Source of the DNA: Nocardiopsis_C rhodophaea
GTDB lineage: Bacteria > Actinomycetota > Actinomycetes > Streptosporangiales > Streptosporangiaceae
Reading direction: 5' to 3'
Assembly (NCBI RefSeq): GCF_039530945.1
Contig: NZ_BAAAPC010000011.1
Location: forward strand, 161,892 to 225,891
DNA length: 64,000 bases
The first letter of the stretch is position 1, and each line of letters begins with the position of its first letter. The translations under genes and the position numbers were made by a program. The notes under the pieces were generated by a model. The model searched no databases and was not told where the DNA came from. It saw only the letters and a list, made by a program, of their open reading frames with translations. This document shows, in pieces, positions 37,405 through 47,384 of the stretch.

Positions 37405-37561
37405 CGGAGGCTCCTTCCGAGTGAGTCCGGCTCGGCTCACCCTCGGGCGCCGGACCCCTGCCACCGCTGCGGAGCCCGGACACGATGCGCCCTGTAGGGC
37501 CGCACCGGGGGTCCTCACCCTACTCGGGACGGGCGAGCCGCACATCCCCCTCACCCGCCTC

Positions 37562-38422
37562 CTATCCGACCTCGTACTCCTGGTTGCGCAGGCTGTTCAG
37601 GATCTTCTCCAGAACGTCGGTGTCCGCCGCGTCGGGCAGACCGGTGTCGGCGAGGATGGTGAACGCGCGGACCGCGTTCTCCTCGTCGGGGTTGGGAACG
37701 ACCACCGTGTGCGCCTCGGCCGTGGGCGGCTGGCAGCCCTCCGTGGGCTGTTTCAGCGTGGCGTCGACGATCGCGCGGTGCCCTTTGAGCCCGTTGTTGG
37801 TGAACTCCTCGACCGCGCGCACCGATGTCGAGGCCGCACCGGCGTCGGTCGTGAAGCTGAGCTCGGCCCACCTGCTGGCCACGCCCTTGGCCATGGCCGC
37901 GGTGTCCTGGGTCTCGGTGATGCCCTGAGCCCCGGTGACCGCGCGGTCGCCCCAGCCGTCGCAGGGCTGGTCCTTGTAGATGGCGACCCCGCTCATCGCG
38001 ATCTCGGGCACGCCGTTCTCGTCCTCGCCCTGCCCCACGATGAAGCCGTCGCCCTTGGCCGCCCAGCCGTCGTCCGACGGCGGCACCTCGTAGGTGAAGC
38101 CCCACTTGTGGGACGTGACGGTGCGCCACCCGGGATTGATCAGCTTCTCCGGTTCGCCGGGTGACTCCGACGGCTCCTCGGAGGGGTCATCGTCGACCTC
38201 GTGCGCCGTGGCGCTGGGTGGCGGCGCCGACGCGGCGGCCCCGGGACGCTCGCGCAGCGTGTTCCAGACCACCACGACCGCGATGACCACCGCCACGACC
38301 ATGACCATGGCCACCAGGGCCAGCATGAGCGGGCTCATTCCGCCCGAGGCGCGCGGTGCCGGCGCACCCGGCTGCTGGGGATAGTTGTAATTGCCGTTCT
38401 GGGGATTTCCTGGCCACGTCAC
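37562..38422 (-). CDS. Single-pass membrane protein with extracellular domain
   Basis: About 286 residues. A short Asn/Tyr/Pro-rich cytoplasmic tail (GNYNYPQQPG) precedes one membrane helix (about residues 30-55), a Pro/Glu/Ser linker, and an extracellular domain of about 180 residues with two Cys (in QPCDGWG and EGCQPP) that could form a disulfide. This layout is common among actinomycete surface proteins of unknown role. GTG 38422 is the better start; an ATG at 38461 would add an unlikely basic extension. Confidence 0.8.
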   Translation of the reverse strand: MTWPGNPQNGNYNYPQQPGAPAPRASGGMSPLMLALVAMVMVVAVVIAVVVVWNTLRERPGAAASAPPPSATAHEVDDDPSEEPSESPGEPEKLINPGWRTVTSHKWGFTYEVPPSDDGWAAKGDGFIVGQGEDENGVPEIAMSGVAIYKDQPCDGWGDRAVTGAQGITETQDTAAMAKGVASRWAELSFTTDAGAASTSVRAVEEFTNNGLKGHRAIVDATLKQPTEGCQPPTAEAHTVVVPNPDEENAVRAFTILADTGLPDAADTDVLEKILNSLRNQEYEVG

Positions 38423-38712
38423 GGCCCTGACTTTAGAGGATCTCCGTAACTTCTCGATCACCCCCGGGGGCGGCTACGCACAGTGATTCCCGCAGGGGTG
38501 CAAAGAAGGTACGCGATGGTCGGATCGAGGTCGTCGGCAGACGCGATTCGGCGCTTTTCCATACGTTCACAGAATTTCTGTTTTCAGCGATTGAAATGAC
38601 GACCGCTGGCCACACTGGGACACGAAAACCGCCTTGTGCCCGCCCACGACATGAGCCAGGGTCGGTCGGCAAGGGGGCAGCAGGCACAATCATTTTTCGA
38701 TGGAGCAGAAGA

Positions 38713-39060
38713 ATGACGGTTATGCGAAGGATCGGCGCTGCGGTGGTCTCCGCCGTGCTGGTCGGTGGCCTGTTCACCGCGACCGCCCCCGCGGCGTCGG
38801 CCCACAGAGCGTCGGTCACGATGAACCGCGCGGGCTGTACCTACGCCGGCGGCAGTAACCACACGACCGCGTGGACGCAGAAGGTGCGCGGCTCTTGCAA
38901 GGGCCATGCCTGGGTCCGCCTGCAGAAGAGGAACGGTTACTACAGCCCCTGGCGCCATGCCAAGAATTTCAAGAAGATCCGCACGGGCAAGGGCCAGCTG
39001 AAGACGAGCATGCACAAGACATGGCGCAAGGGGAAGGTCTACCGGCTTTACCACCGCTGA
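38713..39060 (+). CDS. Small secreted Cys-pair protein, paralogue A
   Basis: 115 residues with a signal peptide cut after about ASA (residue 30). The mature protein is short and very basic, with two Cys (GCTY and GSCKG) and the sequence GHAWVRLQKR. GGAG lies seven bases before ATG 38713. It shares its whole mature layout with the next gene. Family not recognised. A basic disulfide-bonded secreted protein could be an antimicrobial, an inhibitor or a wall-binding factor; none can be chosen from sequence. Confidence 0.8.
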   Translation: MTVMRRIGAAVVSAVLVGGLFTATAPAASAHRASVTMNRAGCTYAGGSNHTTAWTQKVRGSCKGHAWVRLQKRNGYYSPWRHAKNFKKIRTGKGQLKTSMHKTWRKGKVYRLYHR

Positions 39061-39180
39061 GCCGCTAGGCGCGCCGTGTGACCACTCCGCGGTGGTGGGG
39101 GCTGGCGGGCCGCGGGTCGGCCGCCGTCAGCGCCGCCGCGGCCCATCAGCCACCCATGATCCACAGAGGTGAAACAACGC

Positions 39181-39516
39181 ATGACCGCAATCGCGCGAGC
39201 CCTCGCGATCACCGCCTGCCTGGTGCTGACCACCGCGATGGCCCCTGCTCCCGCGCCGCATACGGGCTGGGTCACGATCCACCGTGGCACCTGCACCTAC
39301 GTGGGCCGGAGCGACCACACCTACGCGTCCACGCAGAAGACGCGGGGCGGGTGCCTGGGCCACGCCTGGGTCCGGTTGCAGAAGAGAGGCGGCGAGCTCA
39401 GCCGCTGGCACCACGCTCCCGACTTCAAGAGGATCTCGACGCAGACGGGGCAGCTCAGCACCAGCTTCCACAAGGGCTGGGGCAACGGCAAGGTCTACCG
39501 GGTCCGACACTACTAG
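39181..39516 (+). CDS. Small secreted Cys-pair protein, paralogue B
   Basis: 111 residues from ATG 39181, chosen because AGAGGTGA lies nine bases upstream; a GTG at 39169 falls in that ribosome site. Signal peptide of about 26 residues, then a domain collinear with paralogue A: GTCTYVG, TQKTRGGC, GHAWVRLQKR, SRWHHAPDFK and GKVYR. It is less basic than A (many Lys replaced). Lies 120 bases after A and ten bases before a lipoprotein gene, so B and the lipoprotein are probably cotranscribed. Confidence 0.8.
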   Translation: MTAIARALAITACLVLTTAMAPAPAPHTGWVTIHRGTCTYVGRSDHTYASTQKTRGGCLGHAWVRLQKRGGELSRWHHAPDFKRISTQTGQLSTSFHKGWGNGKVYRVRHY

Positions 39517-39525
39517 GGCGGCGGA

Positions 39526-40125
39526 ATGCGACCCAGACCGGTGATCGCCGCCGCACTGCTGGCCGTCGCGGCGGCGGCCTGCGGGCCGGAGGGCCCCGCG
39601 GCCGACGACGGTCCAGATGCGGTGCCGGCCTATGAGGGGCCGAGCGGGGAGGAGGTCGACGCCGGAATCGCCGAGCAGGACACGCTGCTGGCGCGGGGAG
39701 CGGTCGGCGAGGACGATTACGCCGCGGCGGTGGAGCGGATGGAGGAGTGCCTGAACACGCGGGGAATCGATCTCGACAACAACGGGTGGGATCCCGTCGA
39801 CCAGCTGAGAATGGATCTGTGGTTCGACGGCAAAGGTATTCCCGACGACGCGCTTGCGGATATCAGCGACGCCTGCTTCACCGCCCACCTGGAAAAAGTG
39901 GAAGACCGGTATTCCGAGGACCACGAACCCCGCATGGCCGACGATCTCATGGCCTATACCCGCGCGTGCATGTCCGACGCCGGCGTCACCACGACGGGTG
40001 ACGAGACGAACGTGGCGGACCTCGCAGCGTCCGGTGGCCCCGACCACGAGGAGACCGTCACCGACTGCGTCGTCGAGGGCGCCGGCGAGCTCTACCCGGA
40101 CTCCACGGTGGTCGTGGGGTGGTGA
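39526..40125 (+). CDS. Lipoprotein, function unknown
   Basis: 199 residues. Lipobox AVAAAAC gives Cys19 as the anchored residue. The mature part is very acidic and mostly helical with four further Cys (in EECLN, DACFT, RACMSD and TDCVV), so two disulfides are possible. It follows paralogue B by ten bases. The contrast between a strongly acidic anchored protein and basic secreted small proteins beside it is worth noting; a binding pair is speculation. Confidence 0.82.
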   Translation: MRPRPVIAAALLAVAAAACGPEGPAADDGPDAVPAYEGPSGEEVDAGIAEQDTLLARGAVGEDDYAAAVERMEECLNTRGIDLDNNGWDPVDQLRMDLWFDGKGIPDDALADISDACFTAHLEKVEDRYSEDHEPRMADDLMAYTRACMSDAGVTTTGDETNVADLAASGGPDHEETVTDCVVEGAGELYPDSTVVVGW

Positions 40126-40151
40126 TGCGCGTTGCCCCGGGCCGCTGTCTC

Positions 40152-41045
40152 TCAGGCCTCCCGCAGAACCGCTTGGGCGGCGTTGAGCGTAATGATCCGG
40201 TAGGCGGCGCCGAACAGGCAGGCGTGCACCAGCAGCGGATGCAGCTGGTGCAGTGCGATCCGTCCCCGCCATCCGGCGGCCAGGGGAAACGCCTCGTTGT
40301 AGCCGTCGCGCACCCGGTCCAGGTGCGGCAGGCCGAACAGCGCGAGCATGGCAAGGTCGGCCTCGCGGTGTCCGCCGTGGGCGGCGGGGTCAACGATGAC
40401 GGCGCCGTCGTCCTGCCAGAGCACGTTGCCGCTCCACAGGTCGCCGTGGATGCGCGCGGGAGGCTCGGGGGCGCCCGCCAGGTCGCCGATAGCGTCGATG
40501 GCCCGTTCGATGACACGCACATCGGACGGCGTCAGCACGCCCCGGTCGGTGGCTTGGGCGAGATAGGGCAGCAGCCGCTGCTCGGCGTAGAACTCCGGCC
40601 AGGAGTCACGCGGGGTGTTGTCCAGCGGCAGGGGGCCGATGTAGCCGTCGCGCGGCGCCCCGAAGTATTCGGCCGGTATCGCGTGCATGCCGGCGAGCTG
40701 GTGGCCGAAGCGCTCGGCGGCCTCGGGGGTGGGGGGCCGCTCCGACACCCACGGGAGCACCAGCGTGCGCTCGTCGGCGCCGAGAACCTCGGGCACCGGG
40801 GAGCCGAACGACCCGCCCAGCCACTCCAGGCCCCACGCCTCGGTGGCGAACAGCCCGCCGAACTCCCCGTCCGGGGTGCCGTCCGGCAGCGCCTTGACGA
40901 AGGCGTCGGTGCCGTCGGCGAGTTCGGCCCGGTACAGCTCCCAGGCGTGGCTCGATCCCAGCGGGGCCAGTGCCGCGACCGCGCGGCCGGTCAGCTCGGC
41001 GACGCGGTCGGCGACGGGCGGCGCCGCGCGCTCCTCAGAACGCAC
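40152..41045 (-). CDS. Fructosamine kinase-like phosphotransferase
   Basis: 297 residues of the fructosamine-3-kinase/APH fold. The catalytic loop is HGDLWSGNVLW and the metal site follows as VIVDPAAHGGHREADLAML. FVKALPDG near residue 50 holds the ATP-binding Lys. Family members phosphorylate ketosamines on glycated amines for repair. It overlaps the upstream low-molecular-weight phosphatase gene by 11 bases, a pairing that also occurs in other bacteria and suggests coupled expression. Confidence 0.93.
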   Translation of the reverse strand: MRSEERAAPPVADRVAELTGRAVAALAPLGSSHAWELYRAELADGTDAFVKALPDGTPDGEFGGLFATEAWGLEWLGGSFGSPVPEVLGADERTLVLPWVSERPPTPEAAERFGHQLAGMHAIPAEYFGAPRDGYIGPLPLDNTPRDSWPEFYAEQRLLPYLAQATDRGVLTPSDVRVIERAIDAIGDLAGAPEPPARIHGDLWSGNVLWQDDGAVIVDPAAHGGHREADLAMLALFGLPHLDRVRDGYNEAFPLAAGWRGRIALHQLHPLLVHACLFGAAYRIITLNAAQAVLREA

Positions 41046-41610
41046 CGGGGGTGTCCCGCGTGTCGTCCCGGCCGCGCTCGTAGCCGGTGCGGGGGCCGAA
41101 ACGGGCGACCAGTTCGCCGGTCAGCCCCTTGGCCGCCGCCTCCACCATGCTCAGCACGGTGCTGAAGCCGTCGTCGCCGCCGTAGTAGGGGTCGGGGATC
41201 TCAGGGTTGGGGCCGCCGCCGGGCGCGAACGAGCGGAACAGCATCACGCGCTCGCTGGCGTCGGCACGGTCGGGGACGAGCCGGAGCACGTCGTCGAGGT
41301 TATCCAGGTCCATCACCAGGATGAGGTCCCGCTCGGCGAACCAAGCGGGGTCGAACTTCCGCGCGATGTGTTCGGTGAGGTAGCCGTGGACGCGCAGGGT
41401 CGACGCGGCGCGGGCGTCCATGCCCGATCCGATGTGCCAGCTCCCGGTGCCGGCGCTGTCGACCCGCACGAGATGGGCGATCCCGGCGCGTTCCAGGTCG
41501 GCGGTGAGGACCTTCTCCGCCATCGGGGACCGGCAGATGTTGCCCAGGCACACGATGCAGATCCGGTAGGGCCCGGCGGGGTCACGAGGTTCCGGCAAGC
41601 TCATGGTCAT
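41035..41610 (-). CDS. Low-molecular-weight protein-tyrosine phosphatase
   Basis: About 191 residues. The P-loop CLGNICRSPMAE contains the CX5R catalytic motif, and the general-acid Asp is in IPDPYYGG. Start is ATG 41610 or the ATG two codons later. It may dephosphorylate proteins or, given the coupled fructosamine kinase-like gene, sugar-phosphate adducts. The C terminus is a charged tail after GYERGRDD. Confidence 0.94.
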   Translation of the reverse strand: MTMSLPEPRDPAGPYRICIVCLGNICRSPMAEKVLTADLERAGIAHLVRVDSAGTGSWHIGSGMDARAASTLRVHGYLTEHIARKFDPAWFAERDLILVMDLDNLDDVLRLVPDRADASERVMLFRSFAPGGGPNPEIPDPYYGGDDGFSTVLSMVEAAAKGLTGELVARFGPRTGYERGRDDTRDTPGAF

Positions 41611-41708
41611 TACCGTAACGGAGGTTCGACCCCCTGAACGGGACGAACGCTCCCGCGCGCGGACATTGGGCCGACGTCGACGTCTCGGGGGCGGGCCTCC
41701 CGCGCGGC

Positions 41709-42137
41709 TCACCCCTTGGGCAGCCGCACCACGGTGACGAAGAAGTCGTCGATCTGCCGCACGACCTGGATGAACTGGTCGAAGTCGACGGGCTTGGCCA
41801 CATAAGCGTTGGCGTGCAGCCGGTAGCTGCGCAGGATGTCCTCTTCGGCCTCCGACGTGGTCAGCACCACGATCGGGATGTGCGACAGCTCCTCGTCCTT
41901 CTTGACCTCCTCCAGCACCTCGCGGCCGTCCTTCCGGGGCAGGTTGAGGTCGAGCAGGATGAGGTGCGGCCGGGGCGCGTCGGCGTACTCCCCGTCGCGG
42001 CGCAGGAACCGCAGCGCCTCGACACCGTCGGAGACCACATGGAGACGGTTGCCCACCTTGTGCTCTTCGAAGGCCTCCTTGGTCATCAGGACGTCACCGG
42101 GGTCGTCCTCGACCAGCAGCACCTCTATGGGTTGCAC
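41709..42137 (-). CDS. Single-domain response regulator (Rcp1-like)
   Basis: 142 residues, a receiver domain only. Acidic pocket E10-D11-D12, phosphoacceptor Asp63 in LLDLNLPRKDG, Thr in VVLTTS and Lys115 in YVAKPVD are all intact. EVLLVEDDPGDVLMTKEAF and the acidic insertion resemble Rcp1, the receiver partner of cyanobacterial phytochrome kinases. GTG 42137 (or TTG 42140) is the likely start. The gene is 22 bases after the histidine kinase gene, its presumed donor. Confidence 0.93.
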   Translation of the reverse strand: MQPIEVLLVEDDPGDVLMTKEAFEEHKVGNRLHVVSDGVEALRFLRRDGEYADAPRPHLILLDLNLPRKDGREVLEEVKKDEELSHIPIVVLTTSEAEEDILRSYRLHANAYVAKPVDFDQFIQVVRQIDDFFVTVVRLPKG

Positions 42138-42159
42138 CAAAGTGACCTCGCTCAACGTC

Positions 42160-43821
<1,662 letters not shown>

Positions 43822-43826
43822 GGGGC

Positions 43827-45068
43827 TCAACGTTCGGCCCCGTGGGTGAGGAGCATCATCGCGACGTCGTCCTGGAGCGGGCCGCCGTTGTGGCGTTCGG
43901 CCTCGTCCACGAGGTGCTCGGGCAGGTCCATGATGGAGCATCCGCTCTTGAGCACGCCGTCGAGGATCCTCGACAGGCCCTGGACCTCCAGGCGCGCGGG
44001 CGGGGCGCCGTCGTAGGCGTCGACCAGGCCGTCGGTGTAGAGCATGAGCGTGGCGCCCTGCGGGAAGGAGAACTCCTCGACCTCGATCTCTGCGTCGGGG
44101 AACACGCCCAAGGGCGGGCGGGGCACGGCCGGGACCTCCTCGACCACGCCGTCCTTGATGACCAGCGGCGGCGGGTGGCCGAACAGGCGGATCCGCGCCT
44201 TCTCGCTGCGCACGTCCAGGCTGACCTGGCACAGCGTGGCGTACATCTCGTCCTGGGCCCGCTCGCTGACCAGGATCTCCTCCAGCGCCGGCAGGACGGC
44301 GTCCTCGGCCACACCGCCCATGACCAGGGCGCGCCAGGCGATACGCAGGCTCACCCCGAGCGCGGCCTCGTCGGGGCCGTGCCCGCTGACGTCGCCGATG
44401 ATGACGTGCGTGGTGCCGTCCTTCTGCACGGCGTCGAAGAAGTCACCGCCGACCAGGGCGCGCTTGCGTCCGGGGCGGTAGAAGGAGCGGTGGCTCAGCG
44501 GCGAGTCGTCCAGCAGCACCTGGGGCAGCAGGCCGCGCTCCAGCCGCATGTTCTCGCGGGCGTGGAGTTCGGCCTCGCGCAGCTGGCGGGCGTTTTCGTC
44601 GGCGCGCTGGCGTTCGACGGAGTAGCGCAGGCTCCGCGCCAGGAGGGAGCCGTCGACCTGGCCCTTGACCAGGTAGTCCTGGGCGCCGGCCGCGACCGCC
44701 GCGATGCCCTCGTGCTCGTCGTTGAGGCCGGTGAGGACGACGACGGCCGCTGATTCGGCGGTGGTGAGCACCTCGCGCAGCAGATCCATTCCGCCGGCAT
44801 CGGGCAGGTTGAGGTCGAGGAGCACACAACCGCGGAAGTCGTCGAGGTGCTCGCGCGCCTTACCGAGTGTGTCGACCCAGGTGATGCGGGCGTCCAGCGC
44901 GGTATCGGCGAGCAGCTCTTCGACCAGGAACGCGTCCTGCGCGTCGTCCTCGATCAACAGGATGTCGACCGATTCGACGGCGGCCGATGCGCGGCCGGTC
45001 CCCGCCGGCCCCGCGGAATCGGGATCTACCATGGTCACGGGCTCGTGTCCTGTTTTCCTTGTATCCAC
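43827..45068 (-). CDS. Response regulator with PP2C (RsbU/SpoIIE-type) phosphatase domain
   Basis: 413 residues. Receiver domain at about 34-155 (phosphoacceptor Asp85 in CVLLDLNLPDAGG), a coiled-coil linker with RADENARQLREAELHARENM, then a PPM-type Ser/Thr phosphatase with GGDFFDAV, IGDVSGHGPDEA and QDDVAMMLL. Such proteins dephosphorylate anti-sigma antagonists and so release a stress sigma factor. GTG 45068 has AGAGG six bases upstream. First gene of the three-gene signalling unit. Confidence 0.95.
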   Translation of the reverse strand: MDTRKTGHEPVTMVDPDSAGPAGTGRASAAVESVDILLIEDDAQDAFLVEELLADTALDARITWVDTLGKAREHLDDFRGCVLLDLNLPDAGGMDLLREVLTTAESAAVVVLTGLNDEHEGIAAVAAGAQDYLVKGQVDGSLLARSLRYSVERQRADENARQLREAELHARENMRLERGLLPQVLLDDSPLSHRSFYRPGRKRALVGGDFFDAVQKDGTTHVIIGDVSGHGPDEAALGVSLRIAWRALVMGGVAEDAVLPALEEILVSERAQDEMYATLCQVSLDVRSEKARIRLFGHPPPLVIKDGVVEEVPAVPRPPLGVFPDAEIEVEEFSFPQGATLMLYTDGLVDAYDGAPPARLEVQGLSRILDGVLKSGCSIMDLPEHLVDEAERHNGGPLQDDVAMMLLTHGAER

Positions 45069-45396
45069 ACATCGCCTCTACGTCGACCGGTCTTCCCCCG
45101 GCACCATCGTCGTGCTCCACCCGGACTCTGAGGGTCCCTCCCACCCCCCGGACCGGGATCGCGGGGCATCGGCCCCTTTGACTCTCCGAGACGGTGACCG
45201 CCGGCTCAGCGAGGCCCGATGATCCTTTGCGGCAGTCAAACGATAATCGCCCGGCCCTTTTCGTCGCCAGCGAGATTGCACGAGAGACATCCAACGCTCT
45301 GACCGGCTGGGCTAGCGCACACTGCACCCTGGTGCACCGCCAGGATACCGGCCCGGCCGCGCCATCGAACTGGGCATCATCCCAGAGTGTTTTTTC

Positions 45397-45407
45397 GACA
45401 CAGTGTC
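45397..45407. promoter_or_regulatory. Upstream palindrome of the heme oxygenase promoter
   Basis: GACAC-A-GTGTC is perfect. It shares the form GACAY-N-RTGTC with the site at 45439-45451, and the two centres are 43 bases apart, about four helical turns. It lies just upstream of the TTGACA hexamer. Confidence 0.5.
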
Positions 45408-45438
45408 ACCAACCACTTGACAGCGGCCCATATCTTGC

Positions 45439-45451
45439 TGACATCATGTCA
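45439..45451. promoter_or_regulatory. Promoter-proximal palindrome of the heme oxygenase gene
   Basis: TGACAT-C-ATGTCA is a perfect 6-1-6 dyad over the expected -10 region (17-24 bases after TTGACA) and 39 bases before the start codon. ATCATGTCA from its right half recurs at 46213-46221, just before the TetR gene. Confidence 0.6.
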
Positions 45452-45489
45452 TAAACAGTCCATATCGGACAGACAACAGGGAGCAAGGC

Positions 45490-46212
45490 GTGGACACCCA
45501 CCAGCGCGCGGCGGCGACGGAACCGACCCCCCAGTCCCCCGAATTCTCAGAATCCTCATCGGCCCCAGCCCCCTTCTCCGCCGAGCTGAAGGCCGCGACC
45601 TGGTCGCATCATGAGGAGGCCGAGGCGCACGGATTCACCCAGGCGCTCCTGGACGGCACACTCTCCCGCGACGGGTACGCGGCGATGGTCGCCCAGCACT
45701 ACTTCGCCTACGTCGCGCTGGAGGAGGTCGGCCGCGCCCTGGCCGACGACCCCGTCGCCGGGCGCGTCGTGTTCCCCGAGCTCTTCCGCGTCCCGGCGCT
45801 GCAGCGGGACCTCGCCGCCCTCTACGGGCCCGACTGGCGCGACCGCATCGTCCCCTCCGCACCCACGCGCACGTACGTGGCGCGCATCGAGCAGATGGCC
45901 GACGAGCCGGGCGGCTACATCGCGCACCACTACACCCGCTACATCGGCGACCTCTCCGGCGGCCAGTTCATCCGCAAGATCGCGATGCGCAGCTACGGCC
46001 TCAGCGACGCGGCGGGGGTGGCGTTCTACGTCTTCGACGAGCTGCACAGCCTGCCCCGGTTCAAGGACACCTACCGGTCCCGGCTCGACGCCCTCGACCT
46101 GGACGAGGCGGCCCGGTGCCGGATCGTGCGCGAGACCCAGCTGGCCTACCAGCTCAACGTGGAGGTCCTCGCCGACCTCGGCCGCGATCACGCCCCTGGG
46201 GCGGCGGCCTGA
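45490..46212 (+). CDS. Heme oxygenase (biliverdin-producing)
   Basis: 240 residues. After a Ser/Pro-rich N-terminal extension of about 30 residues, the domain begins LKAATWSHHEEAEAHGF; His41 is the expected proximal heme ligand in the H-x2-AE context. The distal helix reads YIGDLSGGQ, with the flexible Gly residues that position oxygen. Opens heme to biliverdin, CO and iron in the cytoplasm. GTG 45490 follows AGGGAG. The TetR gene is 19 bases downstream, so they are cotranscribed. Confidence 0.95.
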   Translation: MDTHQRAAATEPTPQSPEFSESSSAPAPFSAELKAATWSHHEEAEAHGFTQALLDGTLSRDGYAAMVAQHYFAYVALEEVGRALADDPVAGRVVFPELFRVPALQRDLAALYGPDWRDRIVPSAPTRTYVARIEQMADEPGGYIAHHYTRYIGDLSGGQFIRKIAMRSYGLSDAAGVAFYVFDELHSLPRFKDTYRSRLDALDLDEAARCRIVRETQLAYQLNVEVLADLGRDHAPGAAA

Positions 46213-46221
46213 ATCATGTCA
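46213..46221. promoter_or_regulatory. Operator half-site before the TetR gene
   Basis: ATCATGTCA repeats exactly the right half of the 45439-45451 palindrome. It covers the end of the heme oxygenase gene and the short gap before ATG 46232. Likely an autoregulatory half-site, or chance. Confidence 0.3.
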
Positions 46222-46231
46222 CCATAGGGCC

Positions 46232-46888
46232 ATGCCCAAGATCTCCGCTCCGACGATCGCCGCCCACCGCGCCCAGACCCGCGAGCGCATCCTGGAGGCG
46301 GTGGCCACCCTCACGCGCACCCAGGGGATCGACGGCATCTCCATGACCGACGTCGCCGCCGAGGCGGGCATCACGCGTACGGCCCTGTACAACTACTTTC
46401 CGGACAAGGCGTCCCTGCTGCTCGCCTTCACCGAGCAGGTCACCCACGGCTTCGTCGACCGCTACGCCCAGGAACTGCCCAGCGACGCCTCGGCGGCCGA
46501 ACGGCTCTCGGCGTTCATCCGCTTCCAGCTGGAGGGGATCGCCGAGCACCCGCATCCGGCCGCCGCCGAGCTGGGCGCCAGCCTGGGCCCCGACGCCTAC
46601 CAGGCGCTGGCCGACCACGTCGCGCCCATGCAGCGGCTGCTCGTGAAGATCCTGAGCGACGGAACCGAGGGCGGGGAGTTCGCGGACTTCCCCGTGGAGA
46701 CCACCGCTCGGCTGGTGCTGGCGATGATCGGCGCGCAGCGCGTGCCGCTGGTGCGCGACGAGACCAGCATCGCCGAGGCGCATGTCCTGGTGTCGGCGTT
46801 CACCCTGCGGGCGCTGGGCGTCGAGGAGGACAAGGTGCAGCGGTGTGTGTCGGCCGCCCCGAGGGACACTACCGAGAGTGAAGATTGA
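46232..46888 (+). CDS. TetR-family transcriptional regulator
   Basis: 218 residues. The TetR helix-turn-helix spans about residues 15-62: RERILEAVATLTRTQGIDGI, then MTDVAAEAGITRTALYNYFPDKASLL. The C-terminal ligand domain is helical, AEHPHPAAAELGASLGP lining a probable pocket. It follows the heme oxygenase gene by 19 bases. The paired palindromes upstream of that gene are the natural targets. Ligand could be heme, biliverdin or unrelated. Confidence 0.92.
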   Translation: MPKISAPTIAAHRAQTRERILEAVATLTRTQGIDGISMTDVAAEAGITRTALYNYFPDKASLLLAFTEQVTHGFVDRYAQELPSDASAAERLSAFIRFQLEGIAEHPHPAAAELGASLGPDAYQALADHVAPMQRLLVKILSDGTEGGEFADFPVETTARLVLAMIGAQRVPLVRDETSIAEAHVLVSAFTLRALGVEEDKVQRCVSAAPRDTTESED

Positions 46889-47028
46889 TGCGGTCCGTGG
46901 CCACCCCGTGTCATTGAGGAACGGCCGTAACCGGCCGTATCCGAACCCGCCCCTCCCGGCCGACCGCCGCGTGCGGGAGAATCGGCCACCGTTGGTGTCC
47001 GCCCTCGTCCCGCAAAGGCCACCGAGAC

Positions 47029-47304
47029 GTGTCCCTCGTGCTCATCCTGGCTGGTGCCGCCCTGGTCTGCATCGCCATGTTCAACCGTGTACCGCGTCTG
47101 GTCCCCGCCGACGTCGGCGAACCGCGCATGGCCGAACGGAGCGGCCGTGTGGCCGCCCCTCCGCGCCGCCCCCGCTCCGATCAGCGGCGCCTGCGTCTGG
47201 CGTTCGTCCCCGCCCGCCTTACCGAGACCGGCCGCGCCCTGCTCACCACGGTGGGCGGCAGCGTGCTGATCGTGGCCTTCTTCCTCGCCCTCTCCGGCGC
47301 GTGA
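47029..47304 (+). CDS. Small two-pass membrane protein
   Basis: 91 residues with hydrophobic segments at each end (about 3-18 and 70-88) and a very basic, Pro/Arg-rich middle, so both termini may face outward or inward together. GTG start. Family unknown. It is followed directly by a long perfect hairpin shared with the convergent exonuclease gene. Confidence 0.6.
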   Translation: MSLVLILAGAALVCIAMFNRVPRLVPADVGEPRMAERSGRVAAPPRRPRSDQRRLRLAFVPARLTETGRALLTTVGGSVLIVAFFLALSGA

Positions 47305-47305
47305 C

Positions 47306-47371
47306 CCGTTGATCTCGGCGATATCGACCGAATTCCCGTTGAAATTCGGTCGATATCGCCGAGATCAACGG
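47306..47371. terminator. Bidirectional terminator with 29-bp perfect stem
   Basis: Arms 47306-47334 and 47343-47371 pair over all 29 positions around an 8-base loop (CCCGTTGA). It sits two bases past the stop of the small membrane protein gene and 14 bases past the stop of the convergent exonuclease gene, so it serves both. The outer end reads CCGTTGATCTC, a word shared with other hairpins nearby. Confidence 0.85.
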
Positions 47372-47384
47372 AGCTACCGGCGAC

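Larger units (their letters stand above)
45069..45489. other. Divergent promoter region of signalling unit and heme oxygenase gene
   Basis: About 420 bases without a supported gene. The left part should hold the signalling-unit promoter. The right part holds a TTGACA (45417-45422) and two short perfect palindromes of the same class flanking it, described separately. Confidence 0.5.
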
